A DNA stretch of 64,000 nucleotides from Chthonomonadaceae bacterium (lineage in GTDB: Bacteria > Armatimonadota > Chthonomonadetes > Chthonomonadales > Chthonomonadaceae): NCBI GenBank assembly GCA_027450145.1, contig DAIDKH010000009.1, positions 1 through 64,000 of the forward strand, read 5' to 3'. Of the stretch, positions 46,715 to 55,467 are shown piece after piece. A program made the position numbers and the translations under genes. Under the pieces are notes generated by a model. The model made no database searches. It had not been told where the DNA came from and saw only the letters and a list, made by a program, of their open reading frames with translations. Each line of letters begins with the position of its first letter. Positions within the stretch are counted from its first letter, which is position 1.

Positions 46715-47464
46715 CTAAGGCACGTGCATGTTAATGTTTGGTGGTGAAAATGTTTGGCTAAAGTGCATCCATTTTGCATGTCCATCGGCAAACACATAGT
46801 TACTGCCGCCCATATGCCTTATCGTTGCAATGGCTCCCGTGCGGCTGCCCATTTCATTGTAACCGCCAGGTGTGAGCGGGTTTATAGACGGATCAAACCA
46901 GGGGTGATATATATCATCGCAATAAGGCACTACGTTATCGACTGTAATGCTTCGACGCTCGGTGTACTCTATCGTATTTGCCGGTGATTGAACGCCAGGT
47001 TCAGTGATACCCCATACAAAATAGCCGTTCACAAGGTACGAAATCACGTTGGGGCCTCCGGGATTAAACTCCGATGGGCAACGAGGATCGAATGGATGTG
47101 GATCCGATGGGCATGCGAAAAGCATCTGCTTAAACTGTGCGCTCTGCGACTTGCTGCCCTGTCCCGTGTAAGGGAAAATCATATCGAAAACGGATCCGAT
47201 GTCAGGGTTCTCCAGGCTGCCGTCAGCATCATCAATCTGTGGCTGCGACGTGGAATGGCCCTTTGTTTGCGGGTAACGGCCATCATAATCTTGTAAATAC
47301 ATCTGTGTTGCGATGCCGATCTGGCTCATGTTGGAAAGGCACGAGGTAGACCGAGCTGCCTCCCTGGCCTGCGCAAACACAGGGAAGAGAAGCGCGGCAA
47401 GAATTGCAATAATTGCAATGACAACAAGCAGCTCAATAAGTGTGAATGCTCGGCTTTCCAACAA
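46715..47464 (-). CDS. DUF1559-like pseudopilin with H-X9-DG motif
   Basis: 249 residues starting at a TTG placed 7 bases after AGGAGG; the nearby ATG is out of frame. Prepilin signal and helix ([20 protein letters not shown], about 7-26), then the Armatimonadota-type [12 protein letters not shown] and [20 protein letters not shown]. The C-terminus carries His-X9-Asp-Gly ([17 protein letters not shown]). Such proteins occur in dozens of paralogues per genome and are thought to be envelope or pilus-related structural proteins. Followed by a second, similar gene upstream at 47.7-48.6 kb. Confidence 0.92.
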   Translation of the reverse strand: MLESRAFTLIELLVVIAIIAILAALLFPVFAQAREAARSTSCLSNMSQIGIATQMYLQDYDGRYPQTKGHSTSQPQIDDADGSLENPDIGSVFDMIFPYTGQGSKSQSAQFKQMLFACPSDPHPFDPRCPSEFNPGGPNVISYLVNGYFVWGITEPGVQSPANTIEYTERRSITVDNVVPYCDDIYHPWFDPSINPLTPGGYNEMGSRTGAIATIRHMGGSNYVFADGHAKWMHFSQTFSPPNINMHVP

Positions 47465-47540
47465 TCATAGACCTCCTGGTCTGTCATCGGACGAACGGAG
47501 TGCGAGTCGGTGACTAGGTTAACTTGAAATCTGATGAGTA

Positions 47541-47549
47541 ATTATAACA
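47541..47549 (-). promoter_or_regulatory. Extended -10 promoter of the 46.7-47.5 kb pseudopilin gene
   Basis: TGT followed by TATAAT on the minus strand; start near 47534 and a leader of about 70 bases. TTGACT occurs upstream but with a 20-base spacer, so the extended -10 is probably the main element. Confidence 0.6.
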
Positions 47550-47612
47550 CTAGTTTCACCTTCAAAAGTCAACAGGTCGTTTACTGCCCGCTAATACCTA
47601 TTCCCAAGCAAC

Positions 47613-47646
47613 CGCGCAGGTGACATATTCTATAGTCACCTGCGCG
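47613..47646 (-). terminator. 12-bp perfect hairpin downstream of the second pseudopilin gene
   Basis: CGCGCAGGTGAC (47613-47624) and its exact complement (47635-47646) with a 10-base loop, 30 bases past the stop codon. No U-tract. Confidence 0.6.
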
Positions 47647-47676
47647 ATGGAGAGTGCTCCAAATTACAAAACAACG

Positions 47677-48555
47677 TTACTGCTGACCAGGATCCGAAAA
47701 AATGCCCATATGTACGTAGTCATTATAGATTTGGGCGAACGATCTGCGTGTGCCATCCGCATTGACAAAAGGAGGATCCTTCACCCACTTGGCGTGGCCG
47801 TCCAGGAAGTCCCAAACACGGCCAGTTTCGTGCCGCTGCCCCATGGACCACCTGTTATCCCCATTGCCGTTTCCATAGCCCGGGACTATATAGTAACCGC
47901 CAAAATATACTGGCGATCCGTTTACGGTAAACGTACCGGAGCCAACGTCTGTTACGAAGAACACCTGCGCCGGTGCATAAACGGACGCTAGCGATACACC
48001 GCCTGGAACATCTGCGTTGGGAGTATTTACAGAAGTCTGGGTGGTTCGGCTAAGGTAGTAGTTGGCGGCATACGAAAGCGGCAGCGCTTTAATTAGCCCT
48101 GCGTTGCTGTTCATAATCCCGGTATACGAGTTAGGCCAATGTGCCGCTAGAAGCTGCGCCTCGTAACAGTAGGAGCCGGTTTTCCCATACCCGGCCTTGT
48201 AGGGATCGGATGGGCACGAGTAAATACCGTAGTTTTTGGCGTACGGCTGTATGGCAAATGGCCAACCCAGTAGACCATCGTAATACTTGTCTGATCGAAC
48301 CGCTCCAGGGTTGCCGTTTTGTCGGCACGAATCGCCCCAGGTATCCGGTACTATCATCTCATCATAATCCTGCAGATACATCTGCTGTGCAAGCCCTATC
48401 TGCTGCAGGTTTGATATACAAGTTGCCTTACGCGCAGCTTCTCGAGCTTGCGCGAAAACCGGGAAGAGAATTGCAGCCAGAATTGCAATAATAGCGATTA
48501 CCACTAGCAGCTCTATAAGTGTAAATGCACTAGATTTAGCTCGTGTCATGTTCAA
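47677..48555 (-). CDS. DUF1559-like pseudopilin with H-X9-DG motif
   Basis: 292 residues. Prepilin cleavage region and helix ([20 protein letters not shown], about 9-28), [37 protein letters not shown], and the C-terminal [17 protein letters not shown] in which His-X9-Asp-Gly is exact. The central region (about 90-230) is variable and rich in Tyr, Gly and Asn, as is usual. AGGAAGG precedes the ATG. Same family as the neighbouring gene, but sequence between the conserved ends differs, so the two are diverged paralogues. Confidence 0.92.
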   Translation of the reverse strand: MNMTRAKSSAFTLIELLVVIAIIAILAAILFPVFAQAREAARKATCISNLQQIGLAQQMYLQDYDEMIVPDTWGDSCRQNGNPGAVRSDKYYDGLLGWPFAIQPYAKNYGIYSCPSDPYKAGYGKTGSYCYEAQLLAAHWPNSYTGIMNSNAGLIKALPLSYAANYYLSRTTQTSVNTPNADVPGGVSLASVYAPAQVFFVTDVGSGTFTVNGSPVYFGGYYIVPGYGNGNGDNRWSMGQRHETGRVWDFLDGHAKWVKDPPFVNADGTRRSFAQIYNDYVHMGIFSDPGQQ

Positions 48556-48778
48556 GCACCTTCCTGCGCGCTCTGGTTAAGCCAAGGCGGACCTCTCGAC
48601 TACTGTTCACGGTTGAAGGCAACCTATTGCTGTAGTCGCATGGTGTAAATATGACACCAGAACTTTAAGGGGCTGTTAATTCTGTGTTAAGCTTTCGTTA
48701 GCATTCTAGTACATCCGCTCGTCACGCTGATTGCGCATTAATCAATCAACGACGTGACCAAGCGTCGTCACCATGCCG

Positions 48779-50629
48779 CTATGCCTCGCCATCAGCTGCG
48801 TGCAGGTAGTCGAAGACCGTCTCCGCCAGCACCCTTGTCATTCCTGGGGCGCCCACAATTTCGTCGATCGTAGCAGCCCGAATTTTAGCCAAGCTGCCAA
48901 AGTGCATCTGCAGTGCTTTACGGCGGCGTGGCCCAATGCCAGGAATCTCTTCAAGGGTTGAACGAGTCATCGCCTTGCCTCGCACGTTCGCGCCGTATGT
49001 ATTTGCAAACCTGTGAGCTTCGTCGCGAATGCGCTGAACCAGGTACAGCGCCTGACTGGTGCGCGGGAGTATGACCGGGAGTACCACATCCGGCAGGATA
49101 AGGTGTTCAAATTGTTTTGCAAGACCAACCAGCGGTACCTGAATTCCCGCCGCTATCATCGCTTGCGATGCCGCAGTAACCTGCCCCTTACCGCCGTCCA
49201 CGATTAACAGGTCGGGCAGCGGGAGAAAGCGCTCGTTGCCCTCGCGCGCCTCAGTTAGCCGCCGCGTAAGCACCTCCTCCATGGAAGCGAAATCATTTGG
49301 CACCCCATCTTCCCGCTTAATCTTAAACCGCCTGTACTCCTGTTTGTTCATTTTACCGTCGGTACAAACAACCATGGAGGCAACCTGATGAGCGCCCTGC
49401 GTATTGGAGATATCGAAGCACTCAATGCGTGCAGGCGCTTCTGGCAGATCCAGTGCATCGGCAAGTTCTTCTAACGCCTTGCCAGTGCTGTTTAGCTGAG
49501 CACGCATCTCCGCCTTCATCTGCTCCAGAGCGTGCTTTGCATTGTCCGCGGCAAGCTCCACCAGCCGCCGCCTGTCGCCGCGTACCGGTACGTGTATCTC
49601 TACCTTGCGCCCCTTTTGCTGCCGCAACCAGCTCTGTACAATATGCGCCTCTGCAATAGAGTGAGGGAGCAGAATCTCCTGCGGAATGTAGGCAGCAGAC
49701 TGATAGTACTGCTTAACAAATTCCTGCACTACGTCGGCCTGCGTCTCCTCGCTGGAACCTTCTACCAAAAAGTGATTCTGACCAATCAGCTTCCCACCGC
49801 GGATATAGAACATCTGCACACATGACCCATTAAGGCCTGTTTCGTCTGCAACCACGGCTATTACATCCTGATCAGTCATCTGGGTAGATACAACTTTTTG
49901 CCGTTGCAAAACATCTTCCACAGCCAAAATACGGTCCCGAATGCGCGCAGCTCGTTCGAAATCCAGACCTTCGGCCGCTGCCTCCATCTCCTTTCGAAGA
50001 CTTTTGACAATACGCTCCTGCCGGCCGTCCAGAAAATCCGCGACCTCAGCAACGGCTGCCTTGTAGGCATGGCCGTCCGCTAAACCAGCGCACGGGGCGA
50101 GGCACTGTCCCAGGTGATAATATAGGCAGGGCTTTTGAACGGCCCGGCCATCAAACTTCTTGCCGCACGATACCAGCGGGAACACTCTATTAACCAATTC
50201 CATGGTAGAACGAACGGCGCGTGAATTGGTGAATGGTCCGAAATACCTGTTGTTATCCTGACGAACCCTACGCGTGATTATAAGGCGAGGAAACGGCTCG
50301 GATGTTGTGAGGCACAGGTACGGGTAGTGCTTGTCGTCGCGCAGCCGAACGTTGTAGTGAGGCTGATACTTCTTTATGAGCGAGCACTCAAGTACCAGGG
50401 CCTCCAGCTCGCTGTCACACACAATGTACTCAAGGTCTGCTACTACCGAAACCAACCGTCGCACTTTAGGGGTGAGGTTTGCGCTACTCTGAAAATACGA
50501 ACGCACACGGTTGCGAAGATTTACCGCCTTGCCTACATAAATAACACGCCCGGTCGCATCCTTGTGCAGGTAACAGCCGGGGCAGGTGGGCAAAGTTGCA
50601 AGTTTTTCCAGAACTTCCTGAGTTGGCAT
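48779..50629 (-). CDS. uvrC: Excinuclease ABC subunit C
   Basis: 616 residues; makes both incisions in nucleotide excision repair. GIY-YIG nuclease at about 12-90 (CPGCYLHKDATGRVIYVGKA). UVR (UvrB-binding) motif at about 200-235 (VKSLRKEMEAAAEGLDFERA). RNase H-like second nuclease in the middle (ARIECFDISNTQGAHQVASM, LLIVDGGKGQV). Tandem helix-hairpin-helix at the C-terminus (LEEIPGIGPRRRKALQMHFG, DEIVGAPGMTRVLAETVFDY). Complete. A small NTF2-like gene ends 10 bases upstream, so it may be co-transcribed. Confidence 0.96.
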   Translation of the reverse strand: MPTQEVLEKLATLPTCPGCYLHKDATGRVIYVGKAVNLRNRVRSYFQSSANLTPKVRRLVSVVADLEYIVCDSELEALVLECSLIKKYQPHYNVRLRDDKHYPYLCLTTSEPFPRLIITRRVRQDNNRYFGPFTNSRAVRSTMELVNRVFPLVSCGKKFDGRAVQKPCLYYHLGQCLAPCAGLADGHAYKAAVAEVADFLDGRQERIVKSLRKEMEAAAEGLDFERAARIRDRILAVEDVLQRQKVVSTQMTDQDVIAVVADETGLNGSCVQMFYIRGGKLIGQNHFLVEGSSEETQADVVQEFVKQYYQSAAYIPQEILLPHSIAEAHIVQSWLRQQKGRKVEIHVPVRGDRRRLVELAADNAKHALEQMKAEMRAQLNSTGKALEELADALDLPEAPARIECFDISNTQGAHQVASMVVCTDGKMNKQEYRRFKIKREDGVPNDFASMEEVLTRRLTEAREGNERFLPLPDLLIVDGGKGQVTAASQAMIAAGIQVPLVGLAKQFEHLILPDVVLPVILPRTSQALYLVQRIRDEAHRFANTYGANVRGKAMTRSTLEEIPGIGPRRRKALQMHFGSLAKIRAATIDEIVGAPGMTRVLAETVFDYLHAADGEA

Positions 50630-50639
50630 CGTATGTTGA

Positions 50640-51050
50640 TTACGTAGGAGTACGGTGGAAATGCACCATCAGCCACGATCCGTTTTGTTTCACATAAACA
50701 CGGCTCTCGTTGAAAGTGCGCCACGACGGTTTACCAGCGTCATCAAAGGTTAGTAAGCGCGTATACGTAACCACAGCAGAGTCACCGTATCGCTGCACAC
50801 GCGGGGTAAGCAGATCAAATCTCACAGGCTGCTGTAGTGGGTCTTGCGCCATCTGTTTAATGAGACTAACGTGAAAGGGTATGCCATCAATACGGTACGG
50901 GCATACGTCTTCAAAGCAGGTTAAGTCTGTTGCGCACAGCGAAGCATATGTGTCCGCATCGCCACGATGAATGGCATCCAGCATCGTTTCGGTAATATCC
51001 AGGAGCTCTTGATCTTCAGGACTGAAAGTGGAGAGTGAGGCGGTGTTCAT
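50640..51050 (-). CDS. NTF2-like protein resembling the CaMKII association domain
   Basis: 136 residues, a cone-shaped alpha+beta NTF2-like fold. The family signature of CaMKII association-domain (PF08332-like) proteins is visible: LDAIHRGDADTYASLCATDL, TCFEDVCPYRIDGIPFHVSL and the C-terminal ESRVYVKQNGSWLMVHFHR. Bacterial members form oligomers of unknown function; a small-ligand binding or structural role is possible. It is directly upstream of uvrC with only 10 bases between, likely one operon. Confidence 0.88.
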   Translation of the reverse strand: MNTASLSTFSPEDQELLDITETMLDAIHRGDADTYASLCATDLTCFEDVCPYRIDGIPFHVSLIKQMAQDPLQQPVRFDLLTPRVQRYGDSAVVTYTRLLTFDDAGKPSWRTFNESRVYVKQNGSWLMVHFHRTPT

Positions 51051-51119
51051 TGTTGCCCTCCGGAGAAACAGCCATCGGCGCAGTACATATATTTACAACG
51101 TGATTTGAATGCGCTCAAA

Positions 51120-51191
51120 AGCCGACGGTCGGATTCGAACCGACGACCGACGGTTTACGAAACCGTTGCGCTACCTCTGCGCCACGTCGGC
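51120..51191 (-). tRNA. tRNA-Thr (anticodon CGT)
   Basis: 72-base cloverleaf: acceptor GCCGACG with CGTCGGC, D-arm GCGCAGAGGTAGCGC, anticodon stem-loop CGGTT-TCGTAA-ACCG with anticodon CGT, and T-arm GTCGGTTCGAATCCGAC. CCA is not encoded. It lies between the NTF2-like gene and the EVE-domain gene, 1.4 kb from the left end of the phage-like cluster. Confidence 0.93.
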
Positions 51192-51491
51192 AACATCAAC
51201 CATTATGACAAAGCACTGTCGCTTCTGTCAAGCGAAATTGGCGCCGTGCATCGTTACCTATGTTGCCAATGGCGCGCCCGTTAAACCAATACCACCCGCC
51301 GTGCCATTTTGAAACACTAGTTGCAACTAAACCTGTAAACTTCCGACCTTGCGCTGTGCTTACGGAGGTCGGTTACAAACAAAACCTCAGGCAGGTGGCA
51401 ATTACGTTGATGCTACCGTTCTCGGGCAAAGGTTCTACGCCGAACTTTTAACACCGTAACCAACTCATAACTCTTCACTGTACGTACTAAG

Positions 51492-51932
51492 TCAACCCTG
51501 GTTGGCGGCAGCTTCCTTCACAGCGTTAATTACCATCACCGCATCGTCTTCGCTCCATGGCCTCAATGTACTGCGCACGTGCACTCCCCATTTTGACGGG
51601 TCGGCAGAATCAAAAATGGATAGCTCCTGAAGACTGCGGATATCTACACCGGTATCTGGAGTGAGTTGGTATACGATGCGCACCCTGAAGCGGTATGGAT
51701 ACGTCTCTTTCCATATTGGTGAGTCATCGAAATAAGCATCCGATAACACTTCCAGCACGCCTACCCACCTTGACAACCCGGAGAGGTAGCAGAGAAACAT
51801 GTCGCCCGGCCGTACCTTTTTTACAACATCAACCTTGTTGGGCGCAAAACCAGAGGTTTCGCCACCGGCTTCCAGAAAGTCCTGCCATGTCTTCACCGAA
51901 AAAATGTCGAACCAGTAGTTACATGTACGCAT
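51492..51932 (-). CDS. EVE-domain protein
   Basis: 146 residues of the PUA-like EVE family, which binds modified nucleobases in DNA or RNA. Motifs: NYWFDIFSVKTWQDFLEAGG at the N-terminus, KVRPGDMFLCYLSGLSRWVG (about 39-58), VLEVLSDAYFDDSPIWKE, and a final helix. EVE proteins often accompany restriction and other DNA-modification-dependent defence systems, but here no restriction gene is adjacent. It is the last clear gene before the repeat patch and phage-like cluster. Confidence 0.93.
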   Translation of the reverse strand: MRTCNYWFDIFSVKTWQDFLEAGGETSGFAPNKVDVVKKVRPGDMFLCYLSGLSRWVGVLEVLSDAYFDDSPIWKETYPYRFRVRIVYQLTPDTGVDIRSLQELSIFDSADPSKWGVHVRSTLRPWSEDDAVMVINAVKEAAANQG

Positions 51933-52089
51933 CGAGATGTGCCTCCCTAGACAACTTGGCCACTGAATTGAGTTAGTGTTTTAAGATTACTAGCACATTC
52001 TCCTCCCTGCAACGGATCATTTACTAAGCGATCTCCTTGAAGCGAACGAGTCGTTATTCCGCGGCAGGAATAATGAAGAGTCTTGCGAA

Positions 52090-52139
52090 CAGCGCAACGG
52101 CCGCGTTGCTTGTGGGCAGGTTCAACAGCTTGTTGACAC
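52090..52139 (+). repeat. Dispersed repeat, 50-bp core module, copy A
   Basis: Shares CAGCGCA, CGGCCGC, TTGCTTGTGGGCAGGTT, CAGCTTGTTGACAC with copy B (52269-52318), offset 179 bases, with only a few substitutions. Copy C is at 55236-55281. Confidence 0.85.
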
Positions 52140-52156
52140 TGCGCAAGGCGCAAGGC

Positions 52157-52226
52157 GCGTGACCTCTCCCCGCCGTTAAAGCGGCGCCCCTCTCCCGGGC
52201 ACTCGCTACGCTCATTGAGCCAGGGG
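52157..52226 (-). repeat. Dispersed repeat, hairpin module, inverted copy
   Basis: Read on the minus strand it matches 52374-52477: CCCGGGAGAGGGG, then a small hairpin, then GGGGAGAGGT and CACGC. Placed head to head with the direct copy, giving an inverted pair. Confidence 0.75.
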
Positions 52227-52268
52227 TACAGATGACGATTTCGTTTTGTGCTTGCGGGCGACAATGCA

Positions 52269-52318
52269 CAGCGCAGCGGCCGCATTGCTTGTGGGCAGGT
52301 TTACCAGCTTGTTGACAC
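52269..52318 (+). repeat. Dispersed repeat, 50-bp core module, copy B
   Basis: Near-identical to copy A; followed about 55 bases later by a hairpin module in direct orientation. Confidence 0.85.
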
Positions 52319-52373
52319 GACGCAAGGCGCAGAGACTCCTCCTGAAGCGAAACACAACCGTTTTCTCAGCGTG

Positions 52374-52477
52374 ACCACCACGTAGGCGCCCAATCTGCTC
52401 CCCTCGCTCAGCGCCAAAGGCGCGCCCGGGAGAGGGGTCGGTGCGAAGCACCGGGGGAGAGGTTACGCCAACAAAAC
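52374..52477 (+). repeat. Dispersed repeat, hairpin module, best-conserved copy
   Basis: Contains nested short palindromes (GCGCCAAAGGCGC; CGGTGCGAAGCACCG) between CCCCTC and GGGGGAGAGG arms. Copies or remnants at 22.4, 52.2 (inverted) and 55.4 kb. Confidence 0.8.
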
Positions 52478-52592
52478 AACGCAAACATACTCCCCGTCCG
52501 GTGGCACTGCACAGTGAGCGCCATAACTGAGCGATTGAACAGCCTGGCAGCCGGTACGCCAGGCGGAAGCCGAGTCACACCCCACTACGCGC

Positions 52593-53813
52593 TCAGCTCG
52601 CGATCCAACCGCCAGGCCCACCTGGGCCATTACCCGTTGCCGCGCCTGCTAGTTGCGAAGCGTCCAGGCTGTTGACGACAGTTACCTGTACACTGCGGCC
52701 ACTAACAGCGTCGAACATCGCAACGAAATCGGCATTGATCACGATCGCCCCCGCAGCGTGCGGCACCGGGGCTCGCTGAAGTTTTACATGTGGCAGCCAC
52801 AATTCCACGCTGGCCGCAACGCCACTGGTCCCCACAGTCGCGCCGGTTAATCGCAGGTTCATGGCACATTGGCTAAAGCCAAGCTCAGCGGCTGGCAGGC
52901 TCATGTCCTGGTACAGGCACACAAGCCTGCCACTCACGGTAAACTCCGCGCAAAGCACAGCGCCAGGGTCGTAGCCGCTTCCAGCCACCTGACGACTGTC
53001 AACAGTCCGCTTAAGCACCACACGCGTACCAGGCAGCAGTTGAACCGGGACTACTGTGCCATCTATGCTTAGAAACCCGCCAGCAATCTGGGCGCCATAG
53101 CCCAATCCGGCAAAAACTAGTGGACCGTTGCCGCTGGAACCGCCCTGCACATCGATAAAAGAAGGTGACGGGTTCTGCACCACTGTCTTCACACCGTCGC
53201 CACCCATTTGCAGCGGCAGCACCGCAGGCACCGTGCCAAAGAATACAGACCGGTACACGCCTCCAGCGTCCGGATATGAGTTTGGTATCTGACGGTGTGC
53301 AACAACGGCTACCACTGCCGTCACGATGTCGCCAAAGTCCAGTGTCACCTCCTCTACTACTGCACCGCTCGTGAGACGGCCATTTGCGCCATCCCCCATC
53401 TGTTCTTCAACGGTAAACGAAGGGACGCTTCGAGCAGGGCTCATCACATGTTTGAACATAGCAGGTGAGTGGTTTGCGTCCTGGGATTGAACCGTAGTTT
53501 GAATGTCTCTGCCAAAAATGCCAAGAAGCGGATAGTAGAGGTTTTCGCTGTCTGCCCTCAGGCTAATGTCGCCTTTATACTGCTTGCCTAACAACGTAAT
53601 TCGCCTCTGTTCCACCATTCCATCTATTTCCGGCTTTAGGTCCAGTATCGGCTCGCCGCTGATTCCGTTACCTGGCTCTACGGCACTGAACCGCATAGGA
53701 TTTGTAACGGCAGACCCTGCCACAAACGGAGCGGTCGCTCCAGACAAAGGCACACTGCAGAATGCCGACTCTATCGCCAAACCTATTGCCCCGTTGATAC
53801 CGCTCACAGCCAT
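52593..53813 (-). CDS. Phage tail-tube-like structural protein
   Basis: About 406 residues from the ATG at 53813 (AGGTGTC upstream region; the frame to 53864 adds an unrelated Arg/Cys tail). The N-terminus MAVSGINGAIGLAIESAFCS with PMRFSAVEPGNG resembles major tail/tube proteins, which open with a short glycine-rich strand and an ESxFG motif. Two beta-rich halves repeat a similar pattern (VTLDFGDIVTAVVAVV; AEFTVSGRLVCLYQD), as in duplicated tube domains. It is the last phage gene of the cluster; no tape-measure gene follows, which is unexpected. Assignment rests on pattern and gene order (portal, connector, terminator, tube). Confidence 0.55.
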   Translation of the reverse strand: MAVSGINGAIGLAIESAFCSVPLSGATAPFVAGSAVTNPMRFSAVEPGNGISGEPILDLKPEIDGMVEQRRITLLGKQYKGDISLRADSENLYYPLLGIFGRDIQTTVQSQDANHSPAMFKHVMSPARSVPSFTVEEQMGDGANGRLTSGAVVEEVTLDFGDIVTAVVAVVAHRQIPNSYPDAGGVYRSVFFGTVPAVLPLQMGGDGVKTVVQNPSPSFIDVQGGSSGNGPLVFAGLGYGAQIAGGFLSIDGTVVPVQLLPGTRVVLKRTVDSRQVAGSGYDPGAVLCAEFTVSGRLVCLYQDMSLPAAELGFSQCAMNLRLTGATVGTSGVAASVELWLPHVKLQRAPVPHAAGAIVINADFVAMFDAVSGRSVQVTVVNSLDASQLAGAATGNGPGGPGGWIAS

Positions 53814-53911
53814 AAGACACCTCCAACATGAACCCGCCAAGTCATGCGCGTTAGCACGCCTCATCCATTTGGGTGTAGAATAGTGGAAATTACACGGAGT
53901 TCAACTAGCAG

Positions 53912-54619
53912 ATGCCGCTGCCGCCCCTCATTGTGGTGCCCACGTTTAACGAGATTGAGAACCTTCCTGAGCTAATCGAGCGCATTTTTGCCGTGATGAA
54001 TAATGTGCACCTATGGATAGTGGATGACGCATCACCGGATGGCACGGCGGATGCTGCCGAGCGGCTGCTGGTCGATAGGGAAGGTTCGCTCGTCTACAGA
54101 CGCACAGGAGAACGGGGACTGGGAAGGGCCTATTGCGATGCTTTTCAGAGAGCCCTGTTGGCAGGATACACCACGATCGTGCAGATGGACGCAGATCTCT
54201 CGCATGACCCGGCGCACCTCCCTGCGCTCATTGCTGCAACCTCTACGTGCGATCTCGCCATCGGCTCGCGGTATGTGCGTGGTGGCGGTGTAAGGGCCTG
54301 GCCGCTGCGCCGCATTCTGCTTAGCCGAGGTGCAAACTTGTACGTTCGGCTCATCACGGGGCTGCCTGTAAATGACGCCACTTCCGGGTTTCGCTGCTGG
54401 ACCGCCAAAGCACTGACCGCGGTAGACCTCGCGACTATGAATGCTCGCGGCTATGCCTTTCAGGTTGGCATGGCATACCGTGCCTTCCATGCTGGTATAC
54501 ACCTTACCGAGGTTCCCATTGTCTTTACCGACCGCAAACTGGGAAGTTCAAAGCTAAGCGGCACCGTGTTTCGCGAGTCGGTACTGGTGCCGTGGCTTCT
54601 CCGCTTTGGGCGCTGTTAG
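53912..54619 (+). CDS. GT2 glycosyltransferase, polyprenyl-phosphate mannose/glucose synthase type
   Basis: 235 residues. GT-A fold with PTFNEIENLPELIERIF (N-terminal), WIVDDASPDGT, the metal/nucleotide motif QMDADLSHDP (about 91-100), ATSGFRCWTAKALTAVDL and YAFQVGMAYRAFHAGIHLTE, FTDRKLGSSKLS. These are the standard blocks of DPM1-like enzymes that load mannose or glucose onto polyprenyl phosphate. No C-terminal GtrA membrane domain. Plus-strand gene set inside the minus-strand phage operon, overlapping the next phage gene tail to tail by 4 bases. Could be a cargo gene that modifies surface glycans. Confidence 0.92.
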   Translation: MPLPPLIVVPTFNEIENLPELIERIFAVMNNVHLWIVDDASPDGTADAAERLLVDREGSLVYRRTGERGLGRAYCDAFQRALLAGYTTIVQMDADLSHDPAHLPALIAATSTCDLAIGSRYVRGGGVRAWPLRRILLSRGANLYVRLITGLPVNDATSGFRCWTAKALTAVDLATMNARGYAFQVGMAYRAFHAGIHLTEVPIVFTDRKLGSSKLSGTVFRESVLVPWLLRFGRC

Positions 54620-55155
54620 CCACTATACCGTATTCGCACGGGCAGAACTGCCACCGCCTCGGCCGTCATCTGGCTGCCGCTGCCCGCGGTAGTCATCCAG
54701 CGGCGCGCCTCCATCTCGCCCCCGGCCGCAGGCGCCATGCGTAGTTCGTACCACCAGCCGGTTTCCACCAAATGTGCATTTAGAGCGGATCGTAGATTAG
54801 CGGCTAACTGGTCGCGCTGCCGCCGCGCATCTGCGCGAACGGGTGCGCTGCAGGCCACCACAAGCTGCACGACCGCTGCAATGAGGTCGGTCACGCCACC
54901 CACTGCGAGCGGCGCTTCCAACCATTCCAGCGACTCCAGGGCATGCGTACCCAGGTACAGTGCCGGCCGCTCCTCCGCTCCAGCAGGTTGATAGCTGCAG
55001 TCGTAAAGGTTTATCCATCCAGGCGCGGCGGGTATGCCGCTATCAGGGCGTGTTACTCCGGGCCATCCTGTGCTCCAGATTGTGCCCGGCTGAAGCAGTA
55101 CGCTAGAGGCCTGCAATAGATCCAGCAGGTGCCCGGTAATCTCAAAGAGCGTCAT
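54616..55155 (-). CDS. Phage structural protein, tail-terminator-like
   Basis: About 179 residues from the ATG at 55155 (MTLFEITGHLLDLLQASSVL). Composition is hydrophobic and Ala/Trp rich, without a signal peptide. Size, position after the connector gene and alternating strand/helix pattern fit a tail terminator or minor tail protein, but no family is recognised by motif. Stop overlaps the GT2 gene on the other strand. Separated from the connector gene by a 310-base repeat-containing gap. Confidence 0.5.
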   Translation of the reverse strand: MTLFEITGHLLDLLQASSVLLQPGTIWSTGWPGVTRPDSGIPAAPGWINLYDCSYQPAGAEERPALYLGTHALESLEWLEAPLAVGGVTDLIAAVVQLVVACSAPVRADARRQRDQLAANLRSALNAHLVETGWWYELRMAPAAGGEMEARRWMTTAGSGSQMTAEAVAVLPVRIRYSG

Positions 55156-55235
55156 CTTGACTCCTAGGAAGTTTAGGTGAAATCGCACACGCCCAAGCGT
55201 TTACTATTAGTGCTTGAAATACATATCCTGCAATG

Positions 55236-55281
55236 CGCTGCGCTGCGGCCTCTTTGCTTGTGGGCACGTTCACCAAATTTA
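55236..55281 (+). repeat. Dispersed repeat, core module, copy C
   Basis: Shares GCTGCGGCC, TTGCTTGTGGGCA, GTTCACCAA with copies A and B, with more substitutions. Confidence 0.7.
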
Positions 55282-55348
55282 AGGACTGCTGGAACGGAGT
55301 ATGAGAAGTAAAACTGCACAGTCGGTTCATCGCCTTCTTGTTAGCGCA

Positions 55349-55438
55349 ACCACCTGCCAATCTCCACCTCCCATTCCCCTCCTTAAGTGCCAGAGGTGCG
55401 CCAGGCGGAGGGGTCGACGCGCTATCGGCGGGGAAAGT
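55349..55438 (+). repeat. Dispersed repeat, hairpin module, copy C
   Basis: ACCACCTGCCAATCTCC, CCCCTCC, AGTGCCAGAGGTGCGCC, GGAGGGGTCG and GGCGGGGAAAG follow in the same order as in 52374-52477. Confidence 0.65.
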
Positions 55439-55467
55439 GTCTATGCACGGTAAACGCCATTGCAGCG

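Larger units (their letters stand above)
51933..52592. other. Repeat-rich region between the EVE gene and the phage-like cluster
   Basis: About 660 bases with no credible gene. It is built from two direct copies of a 50-base core and two oppositely oriented copies of a GC-rich hairpin module. Short open frames across it owe their shared peptide (NLPTSNAAAA type) to the repeat itself. Confidence 0.7.
55156..55467. other. Gap inside the phage operon filled by dispersed repeats
   Basis: About 310 bases between two phage structural genes that would normally be adjacent. It contains a core module (55236-55281) and a hairpin module (55349-55438) of the repeat family at 52 kb, so repeats have inserted or expanded inside the operon. 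Confidence 0.6.

Noticed and set aside
51120-51191. tRNA-Thr as an attachment site for the phage cluster
   Set aside because: No second copy of the tRNA 3' end or integrase gene is visible in the window, and the EVE gene and repeats intervene.
52212-52484. Shared peptide NLPTSNAAAA in several short frames, which could suggest a protein family
   Set aside because: The similarity is explained by the DNA repeat; frames are short and lack starts with ribosome sites.
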